Shown: positions 9,326 through 17,656 of the stretch, in pieces
Position numbering within the stretch: the first letter of the stretch is position 1
How the letters are laid out: every line of letters begins with the position of its first letter
NCBI RefSeq assembly: GCF_016907385.1
Contig: NZ_JAFBBU010000001.1
Coordinates: 2,480,001-2,544,000, forward strand
DNA: 64,000 bases
From: Subtercola frigoramans
GTDB lineage: Bacteria > Actinomycetota > Actinomycetes > Actinomycetales > Microbacteriaceae
Direction: 5' to 3'
The notes under the pieces: model-generated
What the model was told of the DNA's origin: nothing
What the model saw: the letters and a program-made list of their open reading frames with translations, nothing else
The model's database searches: none
Made by a program: the position numbers and the translations under genes

Positions 9326-10693
9326 ATGCGGTCGAGGCGCACTGCCGTCGTCTGGCTCACACTCGGTGTCGGAGCCCTCTTTCTCGTGCTCGCCTGGCTG
9401 TCGAAAGAGCCCTGCCTGGCACTGAATGCCGCCGGAACAGGCGTCGACTGGAGTGGCGGGCTGCCGTTCCGAGCGGCATGTTACACCGACATTATTCCGC
9501 TCTACGGGGCGCGAGGGTTCGACACGACCGCCTTCCCCTACGCGCACGGCGCCGTGGGCGTGTCTTCAGGCGCCCCTGCCTCCCAACCTCGCTTTCTCGA
9601 GTACCCGGTTCTCACCGGCATGCTCGGCTGGCTGGCAGCCGGGCTCTCGGCGGGGTACACCGCGATCTCGGGAGCAGGACTTGTGCCGGCCGGTATCGGC
9701 GTGGTGCAGTTCTTCACCGTGACCGCGCTCCTGTTGTCGGCCTGCTGGCTGTTCGTGGTCTGGGCGGTGACCCGGCTGGCACCCGACCAGCCGTTCGCGG
9801 CGGTGTTCGTGGCGGCCTCGCCGGTAGTGGCACTCCAGGCGTTCACCAACTGGGATGCCCTGGCCGTCGCCCTGGCGATGGGGGCGATGCTCGCTTTCGC
9901 GGCAGCAGAGAGGGCTGGCCCAAAGGCTCAGTCGTGGTGGATCTGGGTCGTCGTTGGCGGGGCACTGTGCGGTCTGGGAGCAGCGGCGAAGCTGTTCCCG
10001 GCGCTGATTCTGGTCGCGGTACTGCTGCTGGGCATCCGGAACCGGTCGTTGACGACCTTTCTGCTCGCGACCGCCGGCGCGCTCGGCGCCTGGCTGGTCG
10101 TCAACGTGCCTGTTGCGGTCGTCTGGCCCGCGGCGTGGTTCGAGTTTCTGCGCATCAACACCCTGCGGGGCGTCAACGTCGATTCGATCTACCAGTCACT
10201 TGCAAGCGCGACCGGATGGTCGGCCCCCGACAGCGCGGCCGCCGGGTGGATCTCCGCTGCCCTCTTCGTCGCGGGCGTTGTCGGTGCCGCGGTCTTCACC
10301 GTGCGAGTTGCAACAGCACCCACGCTGGCGCAGCTGGTGTTCATCGTGCTCGCCCTGTTCCTGCTCGTCAACAAGGTGTGGAGCCCGCAATACTCGCTGT
10401 GGTTGCTGCCGTTCCTGGTGCTTGCCCTCGCGCGGGCCGGTGGCGCGGTGCTCGTCGGCAGCCTCGCGGCGTGGTCGGCCGTCGAAGCAGCGCTGTGGTT
10501 CGTCGATATGAACCATTTCGCGAACCCGGGAGCAGGGGTCGACGCCTGGCTGGTCGGCACCGTGATCGTGCGCACAGTTGTCACGGGCGCCCTGGTGTTG
10601 GTGGTCGTCTACTCGAACCGCCACGACACGAGCCAGAAGTGCAGGTCGACAAAGCCGTTCGTGACCGGCGGCGATGCCACCCACAGTGGATAG
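9326..10693 (+). CDS. GT87/DUF2029-like polyprenol-phosphate-mannose-dependent mannosyltransferase
   Basis: This protein of about 455 residues is hydrophobic throughout, with roughly 10-12 membrane helices. It has the layout of GT-C glycosyltransferases: a large loop after the first helix and a conserved KLFPALILV / VNKVWSPQYSLWLLPF region typical of the actinobacterial GT87 (DUF2029) family. These enzymes use polyprenyl-phosphate mannose on the outer face of the membrane to extend mannan or lipoglycan chains. The ATG at 9326 follows ACAGGATGG, a plausible ribosome-binding site; the frame runs further upstream but overlaps the peptidase. The last 28 codons overlap, tail to tail, the end of the protein O-mannosyltransferase on the other strand. 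Its position beside PMT and a mannosidase supports a mannose role. Acceptor and linkage are not known. Confidence 0.65.
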   Translation: MRSRRTAVVWLTLGVGALFLVLAWLSKEPCLALNAAGTGVDWSGGLPFRAACYTDIIPLYGARGFDTTAFPYAHGAVGVSSGAPASQPRFLEYPVLTGMLGWLAAGLSAGYTAISGAGLVPAGIGVVQFFTVTALLLSACWLFVVWAVTRLAPDQPFAAVFVAASPVVALQAFTNWDALAVALAMGAMLAFAAAERAGPKAQSWWIWVVVGGALCGLGAAAKLFPALILVAVLLLGIRNRSLTTFLLATAGALGAWLVVNVPVAVVWPAAWFEFLRINTLRGVNVDSIYQSLASATGWSAPDSAAAGWISAALFVAGVVGAAVFTVRVATAPTLAQLVFIVLALFLLVNKVWSPQYSLWLLPFLVLALARAGGAVLVGSLAAWSAVEAALWFVDMNHFANPGAGVDAWLVGTVIVRTVVTGALVLVVVYSNRHDTSQKCRSTKPFVTGGDATHSG

Positions 10694-12228
10694 AAGAACG
10701 CACTCACGGCGAGGCAGACCAGGAGAAACCCGCCGACCACGGCGATACCGAATCGTCGAATCCGCGGTGGATCGGTGCGGCTGCCGAGCAGGTAGCCAAG
10801 CACCGCCGTGAGCGCCAGGATCAGGTAGGGCTCGAAGATGATCGAGTAGAACTGGAAGATCGTGCGGTTCATGAAGAGCAACCAGGGCAGATAGCCGGCG
10901 ACGACTCCGAGCAGGATCACTCCGAGCATCCATTCGCGGCGCAGAACGAAGCGCACCAGCACGACGATGACGGCCGCGACCGACGCCCACCAGATGATCG
11001 GGTTGACCATGAGCCACGCCGTCTCGCGGCAGACGGACTCGCCGCAAGGGCCGATACCGCCCGAGGTCGTGCGGGTGTACATGCTGAGCGGCTGCGTGTA
11101 GAGCAGCCAGGTGAGCGGGTTCGCCTGGTAGCCGTGCGGGGTGCTCAGATTCACGTTGAAGGCGAGCATAGCGAGGTGGTGGTGCACGAAATTCTGGATG
11201 ATCGGAGGAACCCACGCGAACCCTCCGCCCCAGGCGGCGTTGTGCTGCTGCACCCAGTGGCGGTCGCTGCCGCCGTCGGTGACGAACCAGCCTGTCCACG
11301 TGGCGAGGTAGGCGATCGCGGCGGAGACCCCGAGTACACCGGTCGAGTAGGCCGCACGCCGTATCGAAACCAGCCGTGAGGGTCTCGATACGCGTGGCTC
11401 CGCCCCGCTCCTCGACCGGCGGGAGGCCAGCCAGTCGGTGATCGCGACGAAGACGGCGAAGGCCAGCAGGAACCAGATCGCCGACCACTTGGTACCGCAC
11501 GCGAGGCCGAAGAGCACGCCGGCGACCACGAGCCAGGGGCGTCGCCAGAGCAGGCGGCGGCCGATCATCCGTCGTGCGTTCTGGGAACGGCGATCGAGGA
11601 GCGTCGCACCCACGCCGGCGAGACAGAGCAGCGTGAGGGGGCCGTCGAGAATGGCGGTGCGGCTCAGAACGATCGCCTGGCCGTCGACGCCGATCAGCAG
11701 GCCTGCGATGCTCGCCAGCACGATCGAGCCGAACAGGTGCCGGGCGATCAGGTACGTCAGCAGTACGACGAGGATTCCGCAGACGGCGACCGCGATGCGC
11801 CAGCCGACCGTGCTGTCACGGCCGAAGAGAGCGAACCCGGTCTGGATGATCCATTTTCCGAGCGGTGGATGCACGGCGAACTCTGCATCGGCCGAGAACC
11901 CGTCTGTCTGCCCTCTGTTGACCTGGGCGTTCGCGTCGTCTGGCCAGGTTCCTTCGTAGCCGAGGCGGCTCATCGAGAGCGCGTCTTTGACGTAGTAGGT
12001 CTCGTCGAAGACCAGGGAGTTGGGCCAGCCGAGGTTCCAGAGCCGAAGGAACGCGGCGAACGACGTGACGATGATCGGTGCGATCCACGCCGAGCGGCGG
12101 TGGCGCGCGGGAGTGGAGAGCACACGGCCCCACCAGCGGTCGAGTCGCGTTGTGGCGAGGTCGGCGCCGACACTCGGGGGCGCCAGGGCAGCCGTATCTG
12201 CATCGTGTGGGTGCAGAGTCTTGTTCAC
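10609..12228 (-). CDS. Protein O-mannosyltransferase (PMT family, GT39)
   Basis: This 539-residue polytopic membrane protein carries the PMT hallmark FDETYYVKD, with the Asp-Glu pair at residues 75-76, early in the first extracytoplasmic loop. Conserved GFSADAEFAVHPPLGKWII and LSRTAILDGPL follow, then about ten further helices. Bacterial PMTs in Actinobacteria transfer mannose from polyprenyl-phosphate mannose to Thr/Ser of proteins as they leave through Sec. The start is GTG at 12228. A threonine-rich secreted protein starts 27 bases away on the other strand and is an obvious candidate substrate. Residues about 271-297 (rich in Arg and Ser) are encoded by a palindromic repeat element and fall in a cytoplasmic loop after helix TDWLASR, so the inserted segment is probably tolerated. 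The 3' end overlaps the neighbouring GT87 gene by 85 bases. Confidence 0.9.
   Translation of the reverse strand: MNKTLHPHDADTAALAPPSVGADLATTRLDRWWGRVLSTPARHRRSAWIAPIIVTSFAAFLRLWNLGWPNSLVFDETYYVKDALSMSRLGYEGTWPDDANAQVNRGQTDGFSADAEFAVHPPLGKWIIQTGFALFGRDSTVGWRIAVAVCGILVVLLTYLIARHLFGSIVLASIAGLLIGVDGQAIVLSRTAILDGPLTLLCLAGVGATLLDRRSQNARRMIGRRLLWRRPWLVVAGVLFGLACGTKWSAIWFLLAFAVFVAITDWLASRRSRSGAEPRVSRPSRLVSIRRAAYSTGVLGVSAAIAYLATWTGWFVTDGGSDRHWVQQHNAAWGGGFAWVPPIIQNFVHHHLAMLAFNVNLSTPHGYQANPLTWLLYTQPLSMYTRTTSGGIGPCGESVCRETAWLMVNPIIWWASVAAVIVVLVRFVLRREWMLGVILLGVVAGYLPWLLFMNRTIFQFYSIIFEPYLILALTAVLGYLLGSRTDPPRIRRFGIAVVGGFLLVCLAVSAFFYPLWVASPPVTNGFVDLHFWLVSWRFE
11339..11419. repeat. Palindromic intergenic-type repeat lying inside the PMT coding sequence
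   Basis: Two facing half-units form an imperfect inverted repeat. CCGGTCGAGTAG (11339-11350) runs to CGTATCGAAACC (11360-11371). After a nine-base spacer comes GGTCTCGATACG (11381-11392), running to CTCCTCGACCGG (11408-11419). The left half matches one half of the intergenic repeat at 23722-23798 almost base for base (GAGTAGGCC, CGTATCGAAACC). The element is read in frame as PMT residues of about 271-297. Confidence 0.75.
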
Positions 12229-12249
12229 GGCCGGTCCCTTGGATATGAT
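12221..12249 (+). promoter_or_regulatory. Promoter of the Thr-rich protein gene, overlapping the PMT start
   Basis: TTGTTC (12221-12226) and TATGAT (12244-12249) are separated by exactly 17 bases. The -10 ends six bases before the ATG at 12256 and no Shine-Dalgarno sequence is present, so the transcript is probably leaderless. The -35 covers the PMT GTG start codon on the opposite strand, so binding here could affect both genes. Confidence 0.55.
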
Positions 12250-12255
12250 CCTGCC

Positions 12256-13032
12256 ATGAGGGTACCTCGGAGGTTGGCTCTCGGGCTCGCACCCGTGCCG
12301 CTCGTGCTTGCGCTCCTCTTCGCCGGCAGCTCGTCAGCCGCCTTCGCTGCGACGACGAATTCGTGCACCACGGCACCGGCGTCGAGTGGAACGACAAGTT
12401 CGGGCACCACCTCAAGCGGCACCACCGGTACAACCTCGACGACCGACACAACGTCGACCACCGGTACAACCTCGACGACCGACACGACATCCACGACTGA
12501 CACCACGTCGACCACGGACACGACGTCAACGACAGATACGACGGCAACGACTGACACGACCTCCACCACAGACACGACGTCAACGACAGATACGACGGCA
12601 ACGACTGACACGACGGCCACGACCGACACCACCTCCACCACAGACACGACGGCAACAACCGACACCACGGCCACGACCGAAACGACGCCGACCACCGAGA
12701 CGACCGGCACGACCTCGACAACGGCAACGACAGACACCACCTCGATCCAGCCTGCCGTCTACGCTCCCCACTCCGGGGTGCTGCGCATCGCTGCAGCAAT
12801 CGACCTCACCACGCCGGGTTCGACACCCGACAGTCTGTCGGCCGCAGCCACCACCGACCCCTCGTGCGACCCGGGCACAACCGGCACCGGCTCGCCCACC
12901 TCGTCGTCGGGCGGTACGACCAACCTCAGCTCGACCGGGCTCGCCGTTGGTGGCGCCCTCGTCGCCATCGTGGCGTTCCTGGCACTCGGCGCCGCCGCGC
13001 TTCTCTACCGCAACCGCGGGCTCAAGCGCTGA
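12256..13032 (+). CDS. Secreted Thr-rich mucin-like protein with LSSTG cell-wall sorting signal
   Basis: This 258-residue surface protein starts with an N-terminal signal peptide (MRVPRR, a hydrophobic stretch, then a likely cut near SAAFA, residues 1-31). Residues 56-163 are 36 uninterrupted TTX triplets (X is mostly Ser, Asp or Ala), giving 72 threonines. A short non-repetitive part with one Cys follows. The C-terminus carries LSSTG, a hydrophobic helix and a basic RNRGLKR tail, the layout of a sortase (LPXTG-like) anchor. The Thr array should form an extended stalk and is a very good acceptor for O-mannosylation by the divergent PMT 27 bases away. There is no recognisable globular domain, so it may be a wall spacer, a coat or an adhesin stalk. 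The start is taken at 12256 because the -10 box sits just upstream; the longer frame upstream is the PMT antisense. Confidence 0.8.
   Translation: MRVPRRLALGLAPVPLVLALLFAGSSSAAFAATTNSCTTAPASSGTTSSGTTSSGTTGTTSTTDTTSTTGTTSTTDTTSTTDTTSTTDTTSTTDTTATTDTTSTTDTTSTTDTTATTDTTATTDTTSTTDTTATTDTTATTETTPTTETTGTTSTTATTDTTSIQPAVYAPHSGVLRIAAAIDLTTPGSTPDSLSAAATTDPSCDPGTTGTGSPTSSSGGTTNLSSTGLAVGGALVAIVAFLALGAAALLYRNRGLKR
12421..12744 (+). repeat. In-frame array of 36 TTX codon triplets (9-bp period, 18-bp higher order)
   Basis: The array is 108 codons long with Thr at two of every three positions. X alternates, mostly Ser or Ala with Asp, giving an 18-base higher-order period (TTSTTD). Threonine codons are mixed (ACC, ACG, ACA), so the repeat is better conserved as protein than as DNA. 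The low-complexity DNA also creates a long Val-rich false frame on the other strand. Confidence 0.9.
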
Positions 13033-13144
13033 CCGGGCCCAGCCGGCCGCACTCGAAACCTGCACGCAATACACCGTCACGAGCGCGGAACGACGCTCGC
13101 GTATAGTTCGTCTCATCGTCACCGGTAGTTCACCGGAGCTTTGA

Positions 13145-13150
13145 TTGACA
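13145..13150 (+). promoter_or_regulatory. Candidate -35 (TTGACA) upstream of the GH92 gene
   Basis: A perfect TTGACA lies 40 bases before the chosen GH92 start. No good -10 is seen at the 16-18 base spacing. If used, transcription would begin near 13180, which would exclude the ATGs at 13164/13167 and favour the start at 13191. Confidence 0.25.
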
Positions 13151-13190
13151 CGCTTACGTTTCGATGATGCGAACAGGGGCCACAACCGAG

Positions 13191-15506
13191 ATGATCGACG
13201 CAGTTGATCCATTCATAGGTACCGAAATCACCTCGCTGCCGCCGCAGTCCGGTCTGGCTGCGACCTGGTGGTGGCCCAAGCCCCAGGTCGGCAACACGCA
13301 CCCCGGTGCGACTTTTCCGCTCGGAATGGTCTCTGCCTGCGCCTACTCCGGCGCCTACCCGACGGGGTACGGGCAGTACGATCTGTCTCTCGAGGGGGTG
13401 CCGTCGAGCATCCATGACCGGCAGCTCGCCTCAGGCTTCACGCACTTCCAGCAATCGGGCACGGGAGCCATTCGCAAGTACTACAACTACTTCAGGGTGA
13501 GCCCGATGATCGAGCCGCTCGACGCACTCGGCCGCACCTGGGACATCACCGAGGAGCACGCCGAACCCGGCTGGTATTCGGCGACCCTCGACTCGGGTGT
13601 GACGGCCGAGATCACCGTCGGGCCGAAGAGTGCGGTGCACCGCTACACGTTCCCGCAGCACCCGAATGCCCGCATCGTCATCGACTTCTCGCTCGGTGGA
13701 CTCTCGATCCCCTACGGCAAAACGATTCCACTGCGGGCGCACCTCGAGTCGGTGTCGCCGGGGGTTGCCAGCGGCCAGATCGTCGTCGAGGGCACTCCCC
13801 TGTCGGTGTACATCGAGTGCGACACTCCGCAGTGGCGACAGATGCTCTGGTACGACCGCAGGCTGATGCCCGGCGGAACCCGGCTCGACTTCGACCACAT
13901 CAGGCCGACCACCCTCCGGCCGTTCGGGCTCATGTGGGCGGGGCCGAGCAAGCCTGGGCAATCACTGGGCCTGGCGTCGGTACTCTCGCCCGAGGCCGAC
14001 CTTGCACCGGGGCGCTACGGCGAGCGACCGGATGATCTCAGCATCGAATTGCGCATCGGCTTCTCGCTGCGCGGGGTCGAACAGGCCAAGCAGAACCTCT
14101 ACGACGACTGCGGCGAAGGCCAATCCCGGTTCTCCAGGCGCAAGGAGCGCACGCAGAAGACCTGGCGCAAGGCCCTCAAGACGATCACGGTGCAGACGCC
14201 ATCGGATGACCGGCAGACCGTGTTCTCAACCGCTCTCTACCACTCGCTCATCAAGCCCTGCCTTGCTCCGTCAGAGAGCCCGTTCTGGCCGGCCGACGGC
14301 CCGTTCGCCTACGACATCAGCACCATGTGGGACATCTACCGCACCCAGCTGCCGCTGCTCACCCTGCTCATGCCCGAACGCTCGGTGGAGCTGGCCAACG
14401 CGCTGCTCACCATCTGCGAAGAAGAAGGCAACTTTCCCATCGGCTACCGCATGGCCCGGGGCAGCGACCGCTTCTCACGGCAGGGCAGCGCTCTGGCGCA
14501 CACCTTTCTGGCTGATCTCTGCCAGCTCGGCCTGGGCGGCATCGACTGGGACTGGGCACTCGTGCACATGTCGGATGACCTGCGGCGCACCTACGGCGAG
14601 GAATTCCTACTGCGTGGCGAGGCCCACCCCATCACCCACACCCTCGACCTCGCCTTCGGGTACTGGTGCACCGCCCGCGTCGCCCAGCACCTCGGCGACA
14701 AGACGCTCGTCGACCAGTTCTCTGCGCTCTCTGAGCGGTGGTCGAATGCGTTCGACACCTCGACAGGGCTCCTCAAAGACTCGACCTACTACGAAGGAAG
14801 TCGCTACAACTACTCGTTCCGTCTGTTGCACGACATGTCGGGCCGCATCGCCCTGAGCGGCGGTGTCGACCGGTTTGTGGCCCAGCTCGACGAATTCTTC
14901 GGCTACGGCGCTGAGCCCGTGACGCAGCTCGGCAACCAGCCGAGCGCCCCCGAGATCGTCGCCGGGTACGCACTCGGGCGTTTCGAGGGCCTCAACAATG
15001 AGCCCGACATGGATGCACCGTGGGCCTACCACTACGCCGGCCGGCCCGACAGAACGGCCGAGATCGTTCACAACATCATCCACCAGCAGTTCAGCACAGG
15101 CCGCGGCGGACTCCCCGGTAACGATGACTCCGGCGGCCTCAGCTCCTGGTTCGTCTGGGCGTCGCTCGGGCTCTTCCCGGTGGCCGGCCAGAACATCTTC
15201 CTGGTGAACGCACCCTCGTTCTCCGAGAGCTCGATCGCAACCGATGGCGGCCCGTTCATCATTCGAACGCGCGGCTTCGTCGAGCCTGAACCCGGCGGAA
15301 AGGTTCAGTACGTACACTCAGTGGAACTCAACGGTTCGCCGCTCGAACGCTCGTGGATCACGGGCCATGAACTGCACCGCGGAGGCGAGCTCGTGGTGAC
15401 CCTTGCCGCCGAACCGAGCACCTGGGCCACCGAACACGTACCCCCTTCGCATACCCCCTTCGCCCACACCACGACCGCACCCCCTGCCCGAGGAGACCAG
15501 CCATGA
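13191..15506 (+). CDS. GH92 family alpha-1,2-mannosidase
   Basis: This protein of about 771 residues spans the whole GH92 family. The beta-sandwich N-terminal domain opens with DPFIGTE and GNTHPGATFPLGMV. The (alpha/alpha)6 domain contains NEPDMDAPWAYHYAG (Glu near residue 604) and GNDDSGGLSSW (from 643), the motifs that hold the catalytic acid/base residues and the essential calcium. Family members are calcium-dependent exo-acting mannosidases that cut alpha-mannosides with inversion. There is no signal peptide, so it should act in the cytoplasm on imported mannosides or on mannosylated intermediates. The ATG at 13191 has AGGGG 11 bases upstream; earlier ATGs at 13164/13167 have no ribosome-binding site and would add nine residues. 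A glycosyltransferase starts in the last four bases (ATGA), so the two are co-translated. Confidence 0.9.
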   Translation: MIDAVDPFIGTEITSLPPQSGLAATWWWPKPQVGNTHPGATFPLGMVSACAYSGAYPTGYGQYDLSLEGVPSSIHDRQLASGFTHFQQSGTGAIRKYYNYFRVSPMIEPLDALGRTWDITEEHAEPGWYSATLDSGVTAEITVGPKSAVHRYTFPQHPNARIVIDFSLGGLSIPYGKTIPLRAHLESVSPGVASGQIVVEGTPLSVYIECDTPQWRQMLWYDRRLMPGGTRLDFDHIRPTTLRPFGLMWAGPSKPGQSLGLASVLSPEADLAPGRYGERPDDLSIELRIGFSLRGVEQAKQNLYDDCGEGQSRFSRRKERTQKTWRKALKTITVQTPSDDRQTVFSTALYHSLIKPCLAPSESPFWPADGPFAYDISTMWDIYRTQLPLLTLLMPERSVELANALLTICEEEGNFPIGYRMARGSDRFSRQGSALAHTFLADLCQLGLGGIDWDWALVHMSDDLRRTYGEEFLLRGEAHPITHTLDLAFGYWCTARVAQHLGDKTLVDQFSALSERWSNAFDTSTGLLKDSTYYEGSRYNYSFRLLHDMSGRIALSGGVDRFVAQLDEFFGYGAEPVTQLGNQPSAPEIVAGYALGRFEGLNNEPDMDAPWAYHYAGRPDRTAEIVHNIIHQQFSTGRGGLPGNDDSGGLSSWFVWASLGLFPVAGQNIFLVNAPSFSESSIATDGGPFIIRTRGFVEPEPGGKVQYVHSVELNGSPLERSWITGHELHRGGELVVTLAAEPSTWATEHVPPSHTPFAHTTTAPPARGDQP

Positions 15507-16789
15507 CCACCATCGAAAACCGTCTCGTGATCGTGGTGCGCGCCGATCCTGTCATCTGCGGGCACTCGGTCGAAGCACGAAATCTCGCCGAGACCGCCCT
15601 CGAGCGCGGATTCGACGAGGTGCGCATCGTCACCTGGCCCATCGAGACCCTCGAGAGGGCGGGTCTGCCTCTCAAACCGCTCGATTCTGTGCTGCCCTAC
15701 AGCCCGGGCATCTTCGTCGATCGCCCGGCTCCTGTCGGGGACTACAAGGTGCCAGACGGCCGGTACCTGGCCGGAATCATCGGCCGGCTCGTCGAACTCT
15801 TCACCGATGGCGTGCCCACCGTGTGCCTGTCGCTGTACCTGAGCCCCCACACGATCGCCGTGGCCGATGCCCTGCGGGCAGCTTGGGGAACCGGCCTGCC
15901 CGTCAACGTCACGACCATCGCCGAGGCCGTCGGCTCCGACGTGACCAACGTGGTTCGCACGGCGGTCACCGAGGGCAGGCTCGGCGCAGCAGCACACATT
16001 CTCTCGAGCTACCTCAGCCAGGATCACTGCGTTGCGGTCTCGGAGTACACCCGCGACCTCATCATCACCGAGGCCGAACTCGTCGACCAGCATCACGGCA
16101 CCCGTTTCGCGCCCCAGTGTCGCGAGCGCATCACCGTCTCGTACCCCGCCATCGACGCCGACGCCTACACGCACCTCGACGAGCAGGTCATCGACGAGGT
16201 GCTTGCAGCCCGCGGGCTCGAGCGCGAGAGCTACGTGCTCTTCCTCTCGCGCCTCACCGCTGCGAAGGGCGTCGAAGAACTCATCACCGGGTTCGAACTG
16301 AGCGAGTCGCACCATGACAAGACGCTCGTGATCGCCGGGCGTGGCCCCCAGGCAGAGGCCATCCGGGAATTCGCCTCGCACTCACCGATGGTCGACCGCA
16401 TCCGGTTTCTCGACGATGTCGGCGACGCTGAGAAGCCGTACCTGATGGCCGGGTGCGCGGCTTTCGTTCTGCCGAGCAAGCCCCGCCCCGAATTCGTCGA
16501 AACCTTCGGTATTGCCCTTGCCGAGAAGATGCTCGCCGGCGGCGGGCCGGTGATCACCACACTGACCGGGGGAATCGGTGAGGCGATCGGAGATCATGCC
16601 CTCATCGTCGAGGTCGAAGACCCCGAAGGAATCGCCGCGGCGCTCGACAAGGCCATTCTGCACACCACGCGCGACGAACGCAGGGAGTGGGCGGATCGCG
16701 CACGCGAGTACGCCCTGCAATTCGACCGCCGACGAGTCTTCGACAAGATGTTCGCGAGCATTCCCCGCGCGAAGGCCTACGAGCTCTGA
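15503..16789 (+). CDS. GT4 family glycosyltransferase
   Basis: This 428-residue soluble enzyme has the two Rossmann-like domains of GT-B glycosyltransferases. The C-terminal half has VLFLSRLTAAKGVEELI at the donor site and an EX7E motif in FVETFGIALAEK, both classic for family GT4, which uses UDP- or GDP-sugars with retention. The start overlaps the stop of the GH92 mannosidase by four bases. Pairing of a mannosidase with a GT4 transferase in one operon suggests remodelling of a mannose-containing glycan or trehalose-like disaccharide, but donor and acceptor are unknown. It converges with the GntR gene, leaving only 60 bases in which I see no clear terminator. Confidence 0.8.
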   Translation: MTTIENRLVIVVRADPVICGHSVEARNLAETALERGFDEVRIVTWPIETLERAGLPLKPLDSVLPYSPGIFVDRPAPVGDYKVPDGRYLAGIIGRLVELFTDGVPTVCLSLYLSPHTIAVADALRAAWGTGLPVNVTTIAEAVGSDVTNVVRTAVTEGRLGAAAHILSSYLSQDHCVAVSEYTRDLIITEAELVDQHHGTRFAPQCRERITVSYPAIDADAYTHLDEQVIDEVLAARGLERESYVLFLSRLTAAKGVEELITGFELSESHHDKTLVIAGRGPQAEAIREFASHSPMVDRIRFLDDVGDAEKPYLMAGCAAFVLPSKPRPEFVETFGIALAEKMLAGGGPVITTLTGGIGEAIGDHALIVEVEDPEGIAAALDKAILHTTRDERREWADRAREYALQFDRRRVFDKMFASIPRAKAYEL

Positions 16790-16849
16790 CTCTGACGCCG
16801 ACGAGATCTGACTCGCATTACAGCACCCCAAGGCAACCGGCTTCTGCAC

Positions 16850-17611
16850 TCATCCAGGCGAATCGGCCTCGACACGGTCTTTCGTTTCGCTGGGTGCTGT
16901 GCTGAACTCCTTCACCGTCGCCTCGAGTATTGCGTATGAGGCCCGTTGTGCGCCATCTGCATCTGACTCGGCGAGAGCAGCAGCGAGGGCATGATGGCGA
17001 TCCACGGAGGGAGAGGTGTACGTCGTGATCGTGTATCGGCGTTCCTGTTCACGCGTTCGCAGCACCGCCTCGACAGTTCCGGCGAAGTGGGCCATGACCG
17101 CATTGCCTGAGCTTCTGAGCACGAGGGTGTGGAACGCGACATCCGCCTCGAGAAACACCTTTCCGTCGCCGCTCCGGTTCGCGTCGTCCATAGTGTCTGC
17201 GGCGGCGCATACCGCTCTCCGCTCGGTGGCCGTCATGTGTGCTGCGCTGAGCCTGGCGGCAATCGGTTCGATGCCGAGCCTCAATTGGAGGAGCTCGCGC
17301 ATCTGCGTATAGTAGCCAGGACCCTGCCCACGCCAGAAGATGATCTGGGGGCTGAAGAGGTCCCAGGAATCCCACGGGAGCACGACTGTGCCTACACGCT
17401 GGCGAGCTTCAACCAGTCCCAGCGATTGCAGCACCCGGATGCTCTCCCGAAGAACCGAACGCGAAACGTCGAACTCTGCGCTCATCTCGTCGAGATTGAG
17501 TATGAAGCCGGGTGGTAGCTGGCCGCTGACGATGTCCGCACCCACAGAGTTCAGGACCCGGGAATGAAGGCCGCCCACAGTACGCGACGAGGCCGTGTTG
17601 AAATGCGCCAT
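16850..17611 (-). CDS. GntR/FadR-type (FCD) transcriptional regulator, probable gluconate repressor
   Basis: This 253-residue regulator has an N-terminal winged helix (about residues 10-80, with SGQLPPGFILNLDEM and SRSVLRESIRVLQSLGLV, typical of the FadR subfamily). An all-helical FCD ligand-binding domain follows (about 105-235, with conserved ADVAFHTLVLRSSGN). FCD proteins bind small carboxylic or sugar acids. It is divergent from gntP-gntK, so gluconate or a phosphorylated derivative is the likely signal and those genes the likely target. The ATG at 17611 has AGGAA seven bases upstream; a GTG at 17653 would extend it by 14 residues but lacks a ribosome-binding site and would run into the promoter region. 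Assigning gluconate as ligand rests on position only. Confidence 0.82.
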   Translation of the reverse strand: MAHFNTASSRTVGGLHSRVLNSVGADIVSGQLPPGFILNLDEMSAEFDVSRSVLRESIRVLQSLGLVEARQRVGTVVLPWDSWDLFSPQIIFWRGQGPGYYTQMRELLQLRLGIEPIAARLSAAHMTATERRAVCAAADTMDDANRSGDGKVFLEADVAFHTLVLRSSGNAVMAHFAGTVEAVLRTREQERRYTITTYTSPSVDRHHALAAALAESDADGAQRASYAILEATVKEFSTAPSETKDRVEADSPG

Positions 17612-17656
17612 TGGCGTGTTCCTGCGCTCCTCACGCACCCGATTTGGGGGCACAGC

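Noticed and set aside
9478..11379. Very long Arg/Gly-rich frame over the GT87 and PMT genes
   Set aside because: A shadow frame typical of high-GC DNA; real membrane proteins on both strands explain the region.
12225..12740. Long Val-rich frame on the minus strand opposite the Thr repeat
   Set aside because: It is the complement of the TTX array; the periodic DNA creates a stop-free frame. There is no ribosome-binding site, and the Thr protein has a signal peptide, anchor and promoter.
17653..17653. GTG start for the GntR regulator, 14 codons upstream of the chosen start
   Set aside because: It has no Shine-Dalgarno and would lie in the -35 of the gntP promoter; the ATG at 17611 has AGGAA.
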